From positions 1 to 64,000 of the forward strand of contig NZ_FOWV01000010.1 in assembly GCF_900115545.1 (NCBI RefSeq): a stretch of 64,000 bases of DNA, given 5' to 3'. Positions 46,856 to 56,555 of this stretch are shown piece by piece. Origin of the DNA: Ralstonia sp. NFACC01 (GTDB lineage Bacteria > Pseudomonadota > Gammaproteobacteria > Burkholderiales > Burkholderiaceae). A model generated the notes under the pieces. It did not search any database and was not told the DNA's origin. It saw only the letters and a list, made by a program, of their open reading frames with translations. The translations under genes were made by a program, and so were the position numbers. Position 1 is the stretch's first letter; every line of letters starts with the position of its first letter.

Positions 46856-48073
46856 ATGTTGCGCCGCTTTTGGCTGTTTTTTGCGCAAGCCGTCACGGTC
46901 GTCCTGGCCGTCTGGTTTGTGATCGCCACGCTCAAACCTGATTGGCTGCAGCGCGGCAAGGTCGCAGTGCAATCCGGCTCGCCCATCGTCGCGCTGAAGG
47001 AAGTCGCGCCGATCGGCCACGGCGGCACCTCCAGCAACTCCTACGCGGAAGCCGCCAAGGTGGCGATGCCGGCGGTGGTCAATATTTTTAGCAGCAAGAA
47101 CGCGCCAAAGCGCGGGAGTAACCCACAAGCCAGCGCAGACCCGTGGTTCCGCTTCTTCTTCGGCGACCGGGCCCCTGAGCAGCGCCAGGAACCCACGGCC
47201 AGTCTGGGCTCGGGCGTGATCGTCAGCTCCGAAGGCTACATTCTAACGAACCACCACGTGGTGGACGGCGCCGACGAAATCGAAGTCGCCCTGACCGACG
47301 GCCGTAAGGCCAACGCCAAAGTGGTCGGCTCCGATCCGGAAACCGACCTGGCTGTCCTCAAGATCAACCTGCCGAATCTGCCTGCCATCACGCTCGGCCG
47401 GCTGGAGAATGTGCGCGTTGGCGACGTGGTGCTGGCCATTGGCAACCCCTTCGGCGTGGGCCAGACGGTGACAATGGGCATTGTCTCTGCCTTGGGCCGT
47501 AGCCACCTGGGCATCAACACCTTCGAAAACTTTATCCAGACCGACGCCGCGATCAACCCAGGCAACTCGGGCGGCGCGCTGGTCGACGCCGACGGCAACC
47601 TCCTCGGGATCAACACGGCGATCTACTCGCGCTCGGGCGGCTCGCTGGGCATCGGCTTTGCGATTCCGGTGTCGTTGGCCAAGCAGGTGATGGAATCCAT
47701 TATCTCGACCGGTAGCGTGGTCCGCGGCTGGATCGGTGTTGAGCCGCAGGATGTGACGCCGGAAATTGCCGAGTCGTTTGGCTTGTCCCGCAAGGATGGC
47801 GCACTGATCGCCGCCGTGGTTCAAGGTGGCCCCGCAGACAAGGCGGGCCTGCGCCCGGGAGACATTCTCACCAGCGTCAATGGTGAGCCGATCCTGGATA
47901 CGACAGCGCTACTCAACAGCATCGCGCAGCTGAAACCCGGTGCGGAAGCCAAGGTGACGGTATCACGCAAAGGCAAGGCGGTGGAACTGACCATCGTTGT
48001 CGGCAAACGTCCGCCACCGACGCGTCGCAACGTACCGATGCCCTCACAGGACGACGAAGAACAACAACAGTAA
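46856..48073 (+). CDS. Membrane-anchored HtrA/Do-type serine protease, one PDZ domain
   Basis: A 405-residue periplasmic protease. One N-terminal transmembrane helix (residues 6-25) acts as an anchor, followed by the trypsin-like domain with His134, Asp164 and Ser238 (INPGNSGG). A single PDZ domain spans about 295-385 (GGPADKAGLRPGDI). The DegS-like architecture suggests envelope-stress sensing or quality control. DegQ/MucD have a cleaved signal and usually two PDZ domains, so I give no symbol. A terminator follows. Confidence 0.94.
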   Translation: MLRRFWLFFAQAVTVVLAVWFVIATLKPDWLQRGKVAVQSGSPIVALKEVAPIGHGGTSSNSYAEAAKVAMPAVVNIFSSKNAPKRGSNPQASADPWFRFFFGDRAPEQRQEPTASLGSGVIVSSEGYILTNHHVVDGADEIEVALTDGRKANAKVVGSDPETDLAVLKINLPNLPAITLGRLENVRVGDVVLAIGNPFGVGQTVTMGIVSALGRSHLGINTFENFIQTDAAINPGNSGGALVDADGNLLGINTAIYSRSGGSLGIGFAIPVSLAKQVMESIISTGSVVRGWIGVEPQDVTPEIAESFGLSRKDGALIAAVVQGGPADKAGLRPGDILTSVNGEPILDTTALLNSIAQLKPGAEAKVTVSRKGKAVELTIVVGKRPPPTRRNVPMPSQDDEEQQQ

Positions 48074-48093
48074 GGGGTAGGTTTCGGAACACC

Positions 48094-48126
48094 AAAACGG
48101 CGGCCAGATGTGCCGCCGTTTTTTTA
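48094..48126 (+). terminator. Terminator after the HtrA-type protease gene
   Basis: ACGGCGGC / GCCGCCGT stem with a short loop, followed by T8. It lies about 25 bases past the stop codon. Confidence 0.9.
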
Positions 48127-48426
48127 TACGCGCACGCTTGAGCATCAAGCCAACACGTTGATGGGGCGAGAGCCGCCTTGATACCGCCGCGCCCCGCTCA
48201 ACTCAACGAGCAATCCGACGTACCAACCGCTGCGTTGTGTCGATATGAGTTGCCCTTGTTCCGCTCTGCTGGGCGCCCCCGGGGCGTATGCCGTCGCAAA
48301 GTAACAGGCGTAACGCACAGCTGTCGCGCCCCTTGCCCTCACCATCAACTAAAGCTTGCACACCAGCCAGGCGACCCTTGGCAGCGCTTCAGCCATGGAG
48401 GTGCGCTGCGAATCGTTCGCACAAAG

Positions 48427-48458
48427 AAAAACGCCGATCCCTTTCGGAATCGGCGTTT
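48427..48458 (-). terminator. Terminator after the trimeric porin gene
   Basis: AAACGCCGAT / ATCGGCGTTT stem around a short loop, with a T-run on the minus strand. It lies 38 bases past the porin stop. Confidence 0.85.
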
Positions 48459-48496
48459 AACCGTTTAATTCGATGCGCTCTTACGAGCGCGTCAAA

Positions 48497-49603
48497 TTAG
48501 AACTTGTGACGCAGGCCGACGGTAGCGCCGAACTGGTTGTTGCTGTTGTTCGTGCCCGAGAACACTTGGTTGCCGTTCGTCAGCGTCGTGCCAGCGTAGC
48601 CAGCATCGTTCAGGCCCATCACGCCCAGACCCGAGCCGCCGCTGTTCTTAGCATAGGCCACGTTGAAGTAGGCGTCGGTGCGCTTCGACAGAGCGTAGTC
48701 GGTACCGACCACGAACAGCCACGGGTTGCCCGTGCCGCTGTTCTTGAACTGTTGGTAGTAAGCCGTACCCGTCAGCGACAGAGCCGGAGTAGCTTGGTAA
48801 CCCAGGCCAGCCCAGTACAGGTTCGAACGCAGGTTGCCGTTGCCAGCAACAGTTGCGTAGTTAGCCTTGTACCAGCGGTAGCCAGCGTACAGCTTGGCCG
48901 GGCCGAAAGCGTACGTGCCAGCGATCGTGGCGCGTTGTTCGCGGTTGTCGCTACCAACGGTCGTCGAGTTGGTCTGGTCGTACACTGCGCCGATACCCAG
49001 CGGGCCGCCAGCGTAGTTAGCACCCAGGCTCCACTCACGGCCGGTCTTGTTGCTGCCAGCCACTTCGTTGCCGTTGTAGTTGAACGAGTACAGACCGGAG
49101 ACGCTCAGGCCACCGAACGTGCCGATGTACTTGACGGCGTTGTCAGCACGGCCAGCGAAGAACTGGTCTTGCGAAGCCAGCGAGTAACGCGTGGCGATTG
49201 CCATCGGGTCATAGATCAGCGAGAAGTCATACAGCAGGTTTTGCTGACGACCCAGGGTCAGTTGACCCCACTGGCCTTGCAGACCGACGTAAGCGTTACG
49301 GCCGAACAGACGACCACCTTGACCCGACGTGCCGGTGTCCAGGTTGAAGCCGCTTTCCAGGTTGAAGATACCCTTCAGGCCACCGCCCAGGTCTTCAACG
49401 CCACGCAGGCCCCAACGCGAGCCCGACAGGCCGCCCGAATCCAGACCAAAACGCGAGCCGCTGCTGCCAGCGGTTGCGCCCGGCACCTTGTTTGCGTAGG
49501 TCAGACCAGCGTCGACCACGCCGTACAGGGTCACGGAGGATTGTGCATAGGCGCCACCGGCGGCCAGAGCTGCAACAGCAGCTGCAAACAGTTTCATCTT
49601 CAT
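48497..49603 (-). CDS. Trimeric outer-membrane porin (Burkholderiales general-porin type)
   Basis: A 368-residue 16-strand porin. The signal peptide is MKMKLFAAAVAALAAGGAYA, and the mature start QSSVTLYGVVDAGLTY is the hallmark of beta-proteobacterial porins. Further motifs include SRWGLRGVEDLGGGLKGIF and a C-terminal Phe (GLRHKF). The ATG at 49603 follows AAGGAAAG. It is a single gene with its own terminator. Confidence 0.96.
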   Translation of the reverse strand: MKMKLFAAAVAALAAGGAYAQSSVTLYGVVDAGLTYANKVPGATAGSSGSRFGLDSGGLSGSRWGLRGVEDLGGGLKGIFNLESGFNLDTGTSGQGGRLFGRNAYVGLQGQWGQLTLGRQQNLLYDFSLIYDPMAIATRYSLASQDQFFAGRADNAVKYIGTFGGLSVSGLYSFNYNGNEVAGSNKTGREWSLGANYAGGPLGIGAVYDQTNSTTVGSDNREQRATIAGTYAFGPAKLYAGYRWYKANYATVAGNGNLRSNLYWAGLGYQATPALSLTGTAYYQQFKNSGTGNPWLFVVGTDYALSKRTDAYFNVAYAKNSGGSGLGVMGLNDAGYAGTTLTNGNQVFSGTNNSNNQFGATVGLRHKF

Positions 49604-49936
49604 ATCGACACTTTCCTTGTCAACTGATTGGGAAATCTTGACTGTCCTTATGGACGACGCAGATACCTCACGTCTGACCGCATTATGTGCCAGCGTTGAC
49701 TGATTCCGGAAACCCTTTCTGGCTCTGGGCCGCGATTTGCGGCCAAGTTGTTGCTCATGGGCAACACGCGCCAAGCCCCGTTTAGAGGGGGGCGCGACCC
49801 GCTTTTTGCGCGGTGGTACAGGGGTTGGCGGGCGATTGTCACCCTCTTCCTGCGCAACAAATTTGGCAGTTGGTGACAGTTCTGAATTGTCGCCTTCGCA
49901 CCACGTTACGGCAATAAGTGCTTCTTTGTTCTCTTT
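49604..49936. other. 333-bp intergenic region upstream of the porin
   Basis: It lies between the porin start and the stop of the solute-binding protein gene, both minus. It should hold the porin promoter. No coding feature is supported. Confidence 0.5.
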
Positions 49937-51079
49937 TTATCGACCGAGCGCGGCGTGCCATCGCTTCAGGAAATCGGCTCGGCGGAGCTGATCTTGATGG
50001 GCGAGTAAACCCGGGCCGACGGGAATGGGCCGATGCGTGTTCCCAAGTTCGGCGAGCAGCCGCTTGGCAGTGAGCCCGGTTTCAACATCCTGGCGCAGCG
50101 AAAACAAGAACGCGCGGTCCGCCATCACGCTCTGGCCATCACGCGAGAGCATGAAGTCGAGCCAGAGGCGCGCAGCGTTCGGGCGGGCAGCGCGCCGCGC
50201 GATGAAGGCGACGCGCGTGGCGACCAGCGTGTAGTCAGTCGGCATCTTGATGGCGAGCGCCGGATTGCGATCGACGTAGCGCGCGGCGTAGGAGCCGATC
50301 ACGTTGTAGGCGAGCAGGCTCTCGCCGGAGGCGACGCGCTCCAGCATCGCGGCCGTGGTGATGTACAGGTTGACGTTGACGCCACCCAATGCCTTGGCAA
50401 CATCCCAGAATACAGGCGTGGTGCGCGCATCTTCGGCGGCGAAGAGGAAGGCGGAGCCCGAGTGCTCAATGTCGTACGACGCGACGCGGCCGCGCAGCAA
50501 GTCACGGTGGCCATTGAGAATGCGGGCGAAATCAGCGTGGGTGGATGGGATCAAGTCCGCCGGCAACTGGCGCGTGTTGTAGACGAAGACGACCGGCTCG
50601 TAGCTCGTGCCGTACGCCTCGTTCTTCCAGATCGCCCACGACGGCAGGTACGGCCGTTCGGGCGAGGCGTATGAGAGTGCGTGGCCGTCGTTCACCAGCT
50701 TGAACTGCTCGGGCATGGCCGAACTCCAGACCACATCGGCGCCCGGCGACTTGGCGGCGAATTCAGCAAGAAAGCGGCGATAAATGTCGTCGCTGTTCTG
50801 CTCGCGGTAGTCGACGGTGATGCCGGGGTAGCGCGTTTCGAAGGCGCGGATAAGCGGGTACGCGGCCGAGAAATCCGTCGTGGAATACACCGTGACACGG
50901 CCTTCGCGGCGCGCGGCGTCGATCATCGTGCCGTAATCGCGCGGGTAGTACGACGGCAGCTCCGGCGCCGGACGGGCCAGCCACTGCGCGTGCGCCCCAC
51001 GCGCGACAACGCCGCTTGCAGCCAGCAATGCGGCGGTCTGACAAAGCCAGCGGCGACGGGAATTGGGGATGGACGACAT
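49937..51079 (-). CDS. Solute-binding protein paralogue, probable sensor partner of the two-component system
   Basis: A 380-residue periplasmic FbpA-like binding protein. The N-terminus has a twin-arginine signal (SRRRWLCQTAALLAAS). The mature protein is clearly related to the transporter's binding protein at 53550-54656; for example YGTSYEPVVFVYNTRQL aligns with YGTTYEPAVFLYNKRLI. It is not next to a permease gene. It is divergent from the response regulator (120 bases). This arrangement resembles PgtC-type proteins that present ligand to a sensor kinase. Confidence 0.85.
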   Translation of the reverse strand: MSSIPNSRRRWLCQTAALLAASGVVARGAHAQWLARPAPELPSYYPRDYGTMIDAARREGRVTVYSTTDFSAAYPLIRAFETRYPGITVDYREQNSDDIYRRFLAEFAAKSPGADVVWSSAMPEQFKLVNDGHALSYASPERPYLPSWAIWKNEAYGTSYEPVVFVYNTRQLPADLIPSTHADFARILNGHRDLLRGRVASYDIEHSGSAFLFAAEDARTTPVFWDVAKALGGVNVNLYITTAAMLERVASGESLLAYNVIGSYAARYVDRNPALAIKMPTDYTLVATRVAFIARRAARPNAARLWLDFMLSRDGQSVMADRAFLFSLRQDVETGLTAKRLLAELGNTHRPIPVGPGLLAHQDQLRRADFLKRWHAALGR

Positions 51080-51199
51080 GCCGGTTGAAGCGCATCTAGG
51101 CGGCGCATCAGGTGAACGGTGTGATCGGCGACATGGCCGAGATCAGGGCGCCACGCATTATCATGAAAAAGTAGCCAGAACGATATTGAGAGACACCCG

Positions 51200-51901
51200 A
51201 TGCGGATTTTGCTGGTGGAGGATGAGGAAGAATTGGCGGCATGGCTGGCGCGCGCGCTGGCGCAAAGCGGCTTCGTGATCGAGCGCGCGGCCGATGGCGT
51301 CATCGCGGAAGCCTTCCTCGGCTCCGGAGAATTTGACGCAGTGGTGCTGGACCTGCGCTTGCCGCGCAAGGATGGCTTTGCCGTGCTGGCCGACATGCGC
51401 GCGCGCGATGACCGCACGCCGGTATTGATCCTCACCGCGCAGGGCGCGCTGGACGAGCGCGTGCGCGGGCTCAATGCCGGCGCGGATGATTTCCTCACCA
51501 AGCCGTTCGCGTTGTCCGAACTGGAAGCGCGGTTGATGGCGCTCATCCGCCGCAGCCGCGGCCGGGCGTTCCCGCGTCTGCGTTGCGGGCCGCTGGAGTT
51601 CGACACCGGACGCAAGGCATTCCTGTTGTCCGGCGAGCCACTGTCGCTCACGCCGCGTGAGCACGCCGCGCTGTCGGCGCTGCTGCACAAGACCGGCCAG
51701 CCGATCAGCAAGGTGCATCTGTTCGACAAGGTCTTCAACCTGGACAGCGATTCCAGCCCCGACGCCGTGGAGGTGGTCGTGCACCGCCTGCGCAAGAAGC
51801 TCGCGGGCACGGGCGTGCAGATCGTCACCGTACGCGGGTTGGGCTACCTGCTCGAAGCCGGCGATGGTGAAGCGCCCGCCCCCGTCGATAGCAGCACATG
51901 A
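51200..51901 (+). CDS. OmpR/TctD-family response regulator
   Basis: A 233-residue regulator. The receiver domain (1-115) has LLVEDEEELAAWL, the phospho-Asp in VVLDLRLPRKDG and the conserved Lys in FLTKPF. The winged-helix DNA-binding domain (about 130-220) contains LTPREHAALSALL and VEVVVHRLRKKL. Its stop overlaps the sensor-kinase start (ATGA). Likely targets are the divergent binding protein and the ABC operon downstream. Confidence 0.94.
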   Translation: MRILLVEDEEELAAWLARALAQSGFVIERAADGVIAEAFLGSGEFDAVVLDLRLPRKDGFAVLADMRARDDRTPVLILTAQGALDERVRGLNAGADDFLTKPFALSELEARLMALIRRSRGRAFPRLRCGPLEFDTGRKAFLLSGEPLSLTPREHAALSALLHKTGQPISKVHLFDKVFNLDSDSSPDAVEVVVHRLRKKLAGTGVQIVTVRGLGYLLEAGDGEAPAPVDSST

Positions 51902-53427
51902 TGCAGCGGCTCGCTTGGCTTCGGCTGCCGCGCAGCCTGAAACTCACACTGCTCTGGTTGCTGCTGCCGGGGCTGGTGGGTGTGTTGGCCATCGACATCG
52001 TCTCGGCGTACCAGGCGCTGCGTAGCGCGACCGATCGCGCGTACGACCGCGCCCTGCTCGGCTCGGTGCGCGCCATCGAGAACGGCGTGACGATCGAGCG
52101 CGGGCAGGTCCAGGTCAACGTGCCGTATGTGGCGTTGTCCATGTTCGAATCGACCGCGCAGAGCAATGTCTATTACCGCGTCGCTTTCGAGCCCTTGCCT
52201 GGCAAGGCGCCTGAAGCCGCACTGACCGGCTACGACGATCTGCCGCTGCCCGTCACACGGCTGGAGAACGACACCCCGCTCTTCTACGACGCGACGTACC
52301 ACGACGAGCCCGTACGCGTGGCCGCCGTGGCCAAACCGCTCTACCAGCCCGGGCTGCCGGCGCGCATCGTCATTCAGGTGGCGGAAACCATCGAGACGCG
52401 ACGCGCGCTGCAGCAGGCGGTGTGGCGCGGTACGCTGCTGCGCGATGCGGCGCTGGTGGCGGTCAGCGCCGCGCTATTGTGGCTCGGCGTGACCGTCGCG
52501 CTGCGCCCGCTCAATCGCCTGGCAAGCAGCATCGGCGTGCGCGCGTCGGATGACCTGCGTCCGCTCGACGCCACGGACGTGCCTGCCGAAGTCCGCCCGC
52601 TGGTCGACGCGATCAACCACCACATTCATCGCTACGCCGAACTTGCGGAGGCGCAAAGCCAGTTCCTCGCCGATGCGTCCCACCAGCTGCGCACGCCACT
52701 GGCCGTGCTGCTCACGCAAGCCGAATACGCGCTGCGCGAAACCGATCCGGCGCGTGTGCGCGAAAGCCTGTCCGCCATCATCGCGCGCCTGCAGTCGACG
52801 AACCGGCTGACCACGCAATTGCTCGCTCTTGCGCGCGCACGACATGCGGGGCAGGACGCGCCGGCCGAAATCTTCGACTTTGGTGAATTGGCACGCGACG
52901 TGGTGGTGGGTGCATTGCCGCTGGCGCGCGAAAAGCAGCAAGACCTCGGGTGGGATGACGGCGGCCTCGCCATGGCGCTGCCTGTCGTCGGCTATCCGGC
53001 CTTCCTGCGCGAGGCGCTCTCCAACCTCGTGCACAACGCCATCCGCTACACGCCGGCCGGCGGACGCATCACCGTACGCGCCACGGCGGAAGGCGATGCC
53101 GCGCTGGTCTGCGTGGACGACACCGGGCCCGGCATGAACGCTGACGAACGCGCACACGCGTTCCAGCGCTTCCGCCGCGCGCACGAGGGCGGAGGGCGAT
53201 CGGGTAAACCCAAGGTCGCGCCCAAAGACGCCCGCTATGCCGCAGAAGGTTCCGGCCTCGGCCTGGCCATCGCACGTGCCTATGCAGCGCGTAGCGGCGG
53301 GCAAATCGAGCTGGCCGACGGCGAGCCGAACGAGCATGGTGGTATGGGTTTATCGGCGCGGATCCGCGTGCCGCTGGCGGCTACGGCCTCCCCCTTTGAA
53401 CATGCTGCGATGCAGCAGCCGCAATGA
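51898..53427 (+). CDS. TctE-like sensor histidine kinase
   Basis: A 509-residue inner-membrane kinase. Transmembrane helices at about residues 15-37 and 185-205 flank a periplasmic sensor domain of the 2CSK_N type found in TctE. HisKA has FLADASHQLRTPLAVLLTQAEYAL. The HATPase domain follows; NLVHNAIRYTPAGG and DDTGPGM are visible. It overlaps the response regulator by 4 bases and is followed by the ABC transporter operon. Confidence 0.93.
   Translation: MMQRLAWLRLPRSLKLTLLWLLLPGLVGVLAIDIVSAYQALRSATDRAYDRALLGSVRAIENGVTIERGQVQVNVPYVALSMFESTAQSNVYYRVAFEPLPGKAPEAALTGYDDLPLPVTRLENDTPLFYDATYHDEPVRVAAVAKPLYQPGLPARIVIQVAETIETRRALQQAVWRGTLLRDAALVAVSAALLWLGVTVALRPLNRLASSIGVRASDDLRPLDATDVPAEVRPLVDAINHHIHRYAELAEAQSQFLADASHQLRTPLAVLLTQAEYALRETDPARVRESLSAIIARLQSTNRLTTQLLALARARHAGQDAPAEIFDFGELARDVVVGALPLAREKQQDLGWDDGGLAMALPVVGYPAFLREALSNLVHNAIRYTPAGGRITVRATAEGDAALVCVDDTGPGMNADERAHAFQRFRRAHEGGGRSGKPKVAPKDARYAAEGSGLGLAIARAYAARSGGQIELADGEPNEHGGMGLSARIRVPLAATASPFEHAAMQQPQ
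53403..53417. promoter_or_regulatory. Inverted repeat upstream of the ABC operon
   Basis: TGCTGC-GAT-GCAGCA, a perfect 6-bp inverted repeat inside the last codons of the kinase gene, about 35 bases before the -10 element. It is a possible regulator site; short repeats also arise by chance in GC-rich DNA. Confidence 0.25.
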
Positions 53428-53452
53428 AAGCGTGACGAAAGCGCGCGATTTC

Positions 53453-53458
53453 TATAAT
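53453..53458 (+). promoter_or_regulatory. -10 element of the ABC transporter operon
   Basis: A perfect TATAAT 92 bases before the binding-protein ATG. No good -35 is present, which fits an activator-dependent promoter. Confidence 0.45.
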
Positions 53459-53549
53459 CCGCCGCACCTGGGGCCATCCGTCCGAGCTGTACGCAACAAG
53501 CCATAAGCAGCCGGCCCCACACCATCACAAGCAAACAGGAGACAAACCC

Positions 53550-54656
53550 ATGCTTCGTGGACGCTTTACGCCTGCGCACGCCGCTCTCGCTTCGATCGCG
53601 GCTGCCGCACTGACCCTCAGCGCCGCCGCCTTCGCGCAAGTCCCGGCCGGCTACCCCGCCAACTACGCCGACACCATCGCTGCCGCCAAGAAGGAAGGCA
53701 AGGTGGTCGTGTATGCAACGACCGACACCAAGGCTGCAGATCCGCTGATCAAGGATTTCGAGTCGCTCTACCCCGGCGTGAAGGTCGAGTACAACGACAT
53801 GAACAGCAGCGAGTTGTACAACCGCTTCATCAGCGAGCAGGCTGCCGGTGGCGCCTCGGCTGACATGATGTGGAACTCGTCGATGGACTCGCAGCTCAAG
53901 CTCGCGCAGACCTACGCGATGAAGTACGACTCGCCCGAAGTGCCGAACCTGCCCAAGTGGGCCGTCCACAAGGGCATCGCATACGGCACGACGTATGAGC
54001 CAGCCGTGTTCCTGTACAACAAGCGCCTGATCAAGGATTCGGAAGTGCCGCAAACGCACGCCGATTTCGCCAAGCTGGTCGCCAGCCAGCCCGAGCGCTT
54101 CAAGAACAAGGTCACGACGTACGACATCGAGAAGTCGGCCGTGGGCTTCATGATGGCGGCGCAAGACAATCTGGATTCGCCGCAGTACTTCGACTTCGTC
54201 AAGGCCGTGGGCCCGAACCTGGTGCTGCAGTCCTCCACCGGCACGATGATGGAGCGCGTGGCCTCGGGCGAAAACCTGGTGGCGTACAACATCCTCGGTT
54301 CGTACGCGATTGCGCGCGCCAAGAAGGACCCGTCGATCGGCATCGTCTATCCGAAGGACTACACGCTCGTGGTGTCGCGCGTGGCGATGATCGCCAAGAA
54401 GGCGAAGAACCCGAACGCGGCCAAGCTGTGGCTGGACTACATCCTGTCCAAGCGCGGCCAGGAAATCCTCGCCAACAAGTCGGATCTGCACTCGCTGCGT
54501 GAAGACGTGACGGGCGAAGCGACCGCCGCCGGCCTGAAGAAGATTCTCGGCAACAGCATCAAGCCGATTCCGGTTGACGAATCCATCCTGGCGTTCCTGG
54601 AACCCAAGAAGCGCCTGGACTTCATCAAGCAATGGCGCACCGCCGCCGGCCGTTGA
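53550..54656 (+). CDS. Fbp-type ABC transporter periplasmic solute-binding protein
   Basis: A 368-residue exported binding protein. The signal peptide ends SAAAFAQ near residue 30. The fold is that of FbpA/PotD-like proteins (GKVVVYATTDTKAADPLIKD; TYEPAVFLYNKRL). Annotated relatives are called iron or phosphonate transporters, but the ligand is unproven. AGGAG precedes the start. It opens a three-gene operon with permease and ATPase. Confidence 0.92.
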   Translation: MLRGRFTPAHAALASIAAAALTLSAAAFAQVPAGYPANYADTIAAAKKEGKVVVYATTDTKAADPLIKDFESLYPGVKVEYNDMNSSELYNRFISEQAAGGASADMMWNSSMDSQLKLAQTYAMKYDSPEVPNLPKWAVHKGIAYGTTYEPAVFLYNKRLIKDSEVPQTHADFAKLVASQPERFKNKVTTYDIEKSAVGFMMAAQDNLDSPQYFDFVKAVGPNLVLQSSTGTMMERVASGENLVAYNILGSYAIARAKKDPSIGIVYPKDYTLVVSRVAMIAKKAKNPNAAKLWLDYILSKRGQEILANKSDLHSLREDVTGEATAAGLKKILGNSIKPIPVDESILAFLEPKKRLDFIKQWRTAAGR

Positions 54657-54743
54657 TCTGATCCGCTGATCACCGGCACCCTTCTCATCTGACCGACCTG
54701 CCGGCGCCATCCGTATCTGGCGCCGGCTCCTCCTGGAGGCACC

Positions 54744-56555
54744 ATGCGTTCTCTAGCGCAAGACCGTGCCGCCGCTCGCCAAGTCACCCTCAAGCGCTCG
54801 CCCTGGACGCGTGTGGGACAGGCTTTGCCGCGCGGCGTGGTCATTCTGCTTACCGCGCTGGCGATTTTCACGCCGCTGGCGCTGATTTTCTACCAGAGCT
54901 TTCTGTCCGCGCCGTTCTTCATGCCCGACGCGCTGGCGGGGCTGGATGCGTATCGCTTCATCTTTACGGATTCGGATTTCTGGCAGGCCTTTGAGAAATC
55001 CACCGCGCTCGCTTTCGGTCTGGCGGTGATCTCGGTACCGCTGGGCGGCATCCTGGCGTTCCTGATGGTGCGTTCGGACTTGCCCGGCCGCCGCGTTCTC
55101 GAACCGCTGCTGATGATTCCGGTGTTCGTCTCGCCGATGGTGCTGGCGTTCGGCTACGTGGTGTCCGCCGGACCGGTGGGCTTCTACACCGTCTGGTTCA
55201 AGAGCCTGTTCGGCGGTGCGCCGTGGAACGTGTATTCCTTCACGAGCATCATCATCATTGCCGGCCTGACGCACGTACCCCACGTGTATCTGTATGTCTC
55301 GTCGGCGCTGCGCAGCTTGGGTTCGGACGTGGAAGAAGCCGCTCGTATCGCCGGGGCATCGCCGCTGTCGGTGGCACTCAACGTGAGCCTGCCGATGGTG
55401 CGCCCTGCCCTGCTGTACGCAGCCGTGCTGGTGACATTCCTGGGCTTCGAGGTGTTCGGCCTGGTGCTCGTGCTGGGTGATCCGGAAGGCCACCTCGTGC
55501 TGGCGACCTATCTGTACAAGCTGACGAACAAGCTCGGCACGCCGGCATATCACCTGATGGCGGCCGTGGCGGTCTGTCTCGTGATGGTGACGTTCCCGCT
55601 GGTGCTGTTGCAACGCTACATGCTGAAATCGGCCAACCGCTTCGTCACCGTCAAGGGCAAGGTCACGCGCAGCCGCCCGCTACCCCTGGGCAGCTGGCGC
55701 TGGCCGGCGTGGGCCGTGGTGGTGCTGTGGTTCTTCGTGACGGTGGTGGTGCCGCTCTCGGGCATCGCGCTGCGCGCCTTCGTGTCGAATTGGGGTGAAG
55801 GCGTGTCGCTGGTCGAGGCGTTCTCGACCACGGCGTTCCAGCAGATCTTCGAGCAGCCGCAGTTCCTGCGTGCGATGGTCAACACGGTGCTGATCGGCGT
55901 GATCGGCGGTGCACTGGCCGTGGGCTGCTACACGTGCATCGGTCTGGCCATGCACCGCAAGCCGGATGGCTGGACGCGCTTTCTCGATTACAGCGTGCTG
56001 GTGCCTCGCGCCATTCCGGGTCTGCTGGCGGGTCTGGCGTTCCTGTGGGTGTTCCTGTTCGTGCCCAACTGGATCGAGACCGGCCTGACCGACAGCGGCC
56101 TGCCCTTCGCCAACTGGATCATCGAAAACGTCGTGCCGAGCCTGCGCGACCTGCGCAGCACGATCTTCAGCGTGTGGATCGCTTACACGGTAGTGTGGCT
56201 GGCCTATGGCCTGCGGTTGATCTCGGCCGCGCTGCTGCAAGTCGGTCCGGAGCTGGAAGAAGCCGCACGCTCGGTGGGCGCCACCCGTGCCCGCACCACG
56301 CGCGACGTGACCGTGCCGCTCACGCGCTACGGCCTGCTCGGCGCTTGGCTGCTGATCTTCCTGATTTTCGAGCGCGAGTATTCGACCGGTGTGTACCTGC
56401 TGTCGCCGGGCACCGAGACGATCGGCTCGATGCTGGTTTCCCTGTGGGCGGGCGGCGCCATCGATATCGTTGCCGCGCTGTCCTTCGTCAATATCGTGCT
56501 GGTGGCCGTCGGCCTCGGCATCGCACTGCGTTTCGGAGTGAAACTCCATGATTGA
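54744..56555 (+). CDS. ABC transporter permease (fused two-domain, FbpB-like)
   Basis: A 603-residue inner-membrane protein with about 12 helices, formed of two BPD-transp-1 permease domains fused in one chain as in FbpB/PhnU-type systems. The EAA loops are EEAARIAGASPLSVALNVSLP and EEAARSVGATRARTTRDVTVP. CTGGAGG precedes the ATG. The 3' end overlaps the ATPase gene by 8 bases. Confidence 0.94.
   Translation: MRSLAQDRAAARQVTLKRSPWTRVGQALPRGVVILLTALAIFTPLALIFYQSFLSAPFFMPDALAGLDAYRFIFTDSDFWQAFEKSTALAFGLAVISVPLGGILAFLMVRSDLPGRRVLEPLLMIPVFVSPMVLAFGYVVSAGPVGFYTVWFKSLFGGAPWNVYSFTSIIIIAGLTHVPHVYLYVSSALRSLGSDVEEAARIAGASPLSVALNVSLPMVRPALLYAAVLVTFLGFEVFGLVLVLGDPEGHLVLATYLYKLTNKLGTPAYHLMAAVAVCLVMVTFPLVLLQRYMLKSANRFVTVKGKVTRSRPLPLGSWRWPAWAVVVLWFFVTVVVPLSGIALRAFVSNWGEGVSLVEAFSTTAFQQIFEQPQFLRAMVNTVLIGVIGGALAVGCYTCIGLAMHRKPDGWTRFLDYSVLVPRAIPGLLAGLAFLWVFLFVPNWIETGLTDSGLPFANWIIENVVPSLRDLRSTIFSVWIAYTVVWLAYGLRLISAALLQVGPELEEAARSVGATRARTTRDVTVPLTRYGLLGAWLLIFLIFEREYSTGVYLLSPGTETIGSMLVSLWAGGAIDIVAALSFVNIVLVAVGLGIALRFGVKLHD

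Larger units (their letters stand above)
48074..48496. other. 423-bp convergent intergenic region
   Basis: It holds the protease-gene terminator at its left and the porin terminator at its right. The middle (about 48140-48420) shows no supported gene or signal. Confidence 0.55.
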
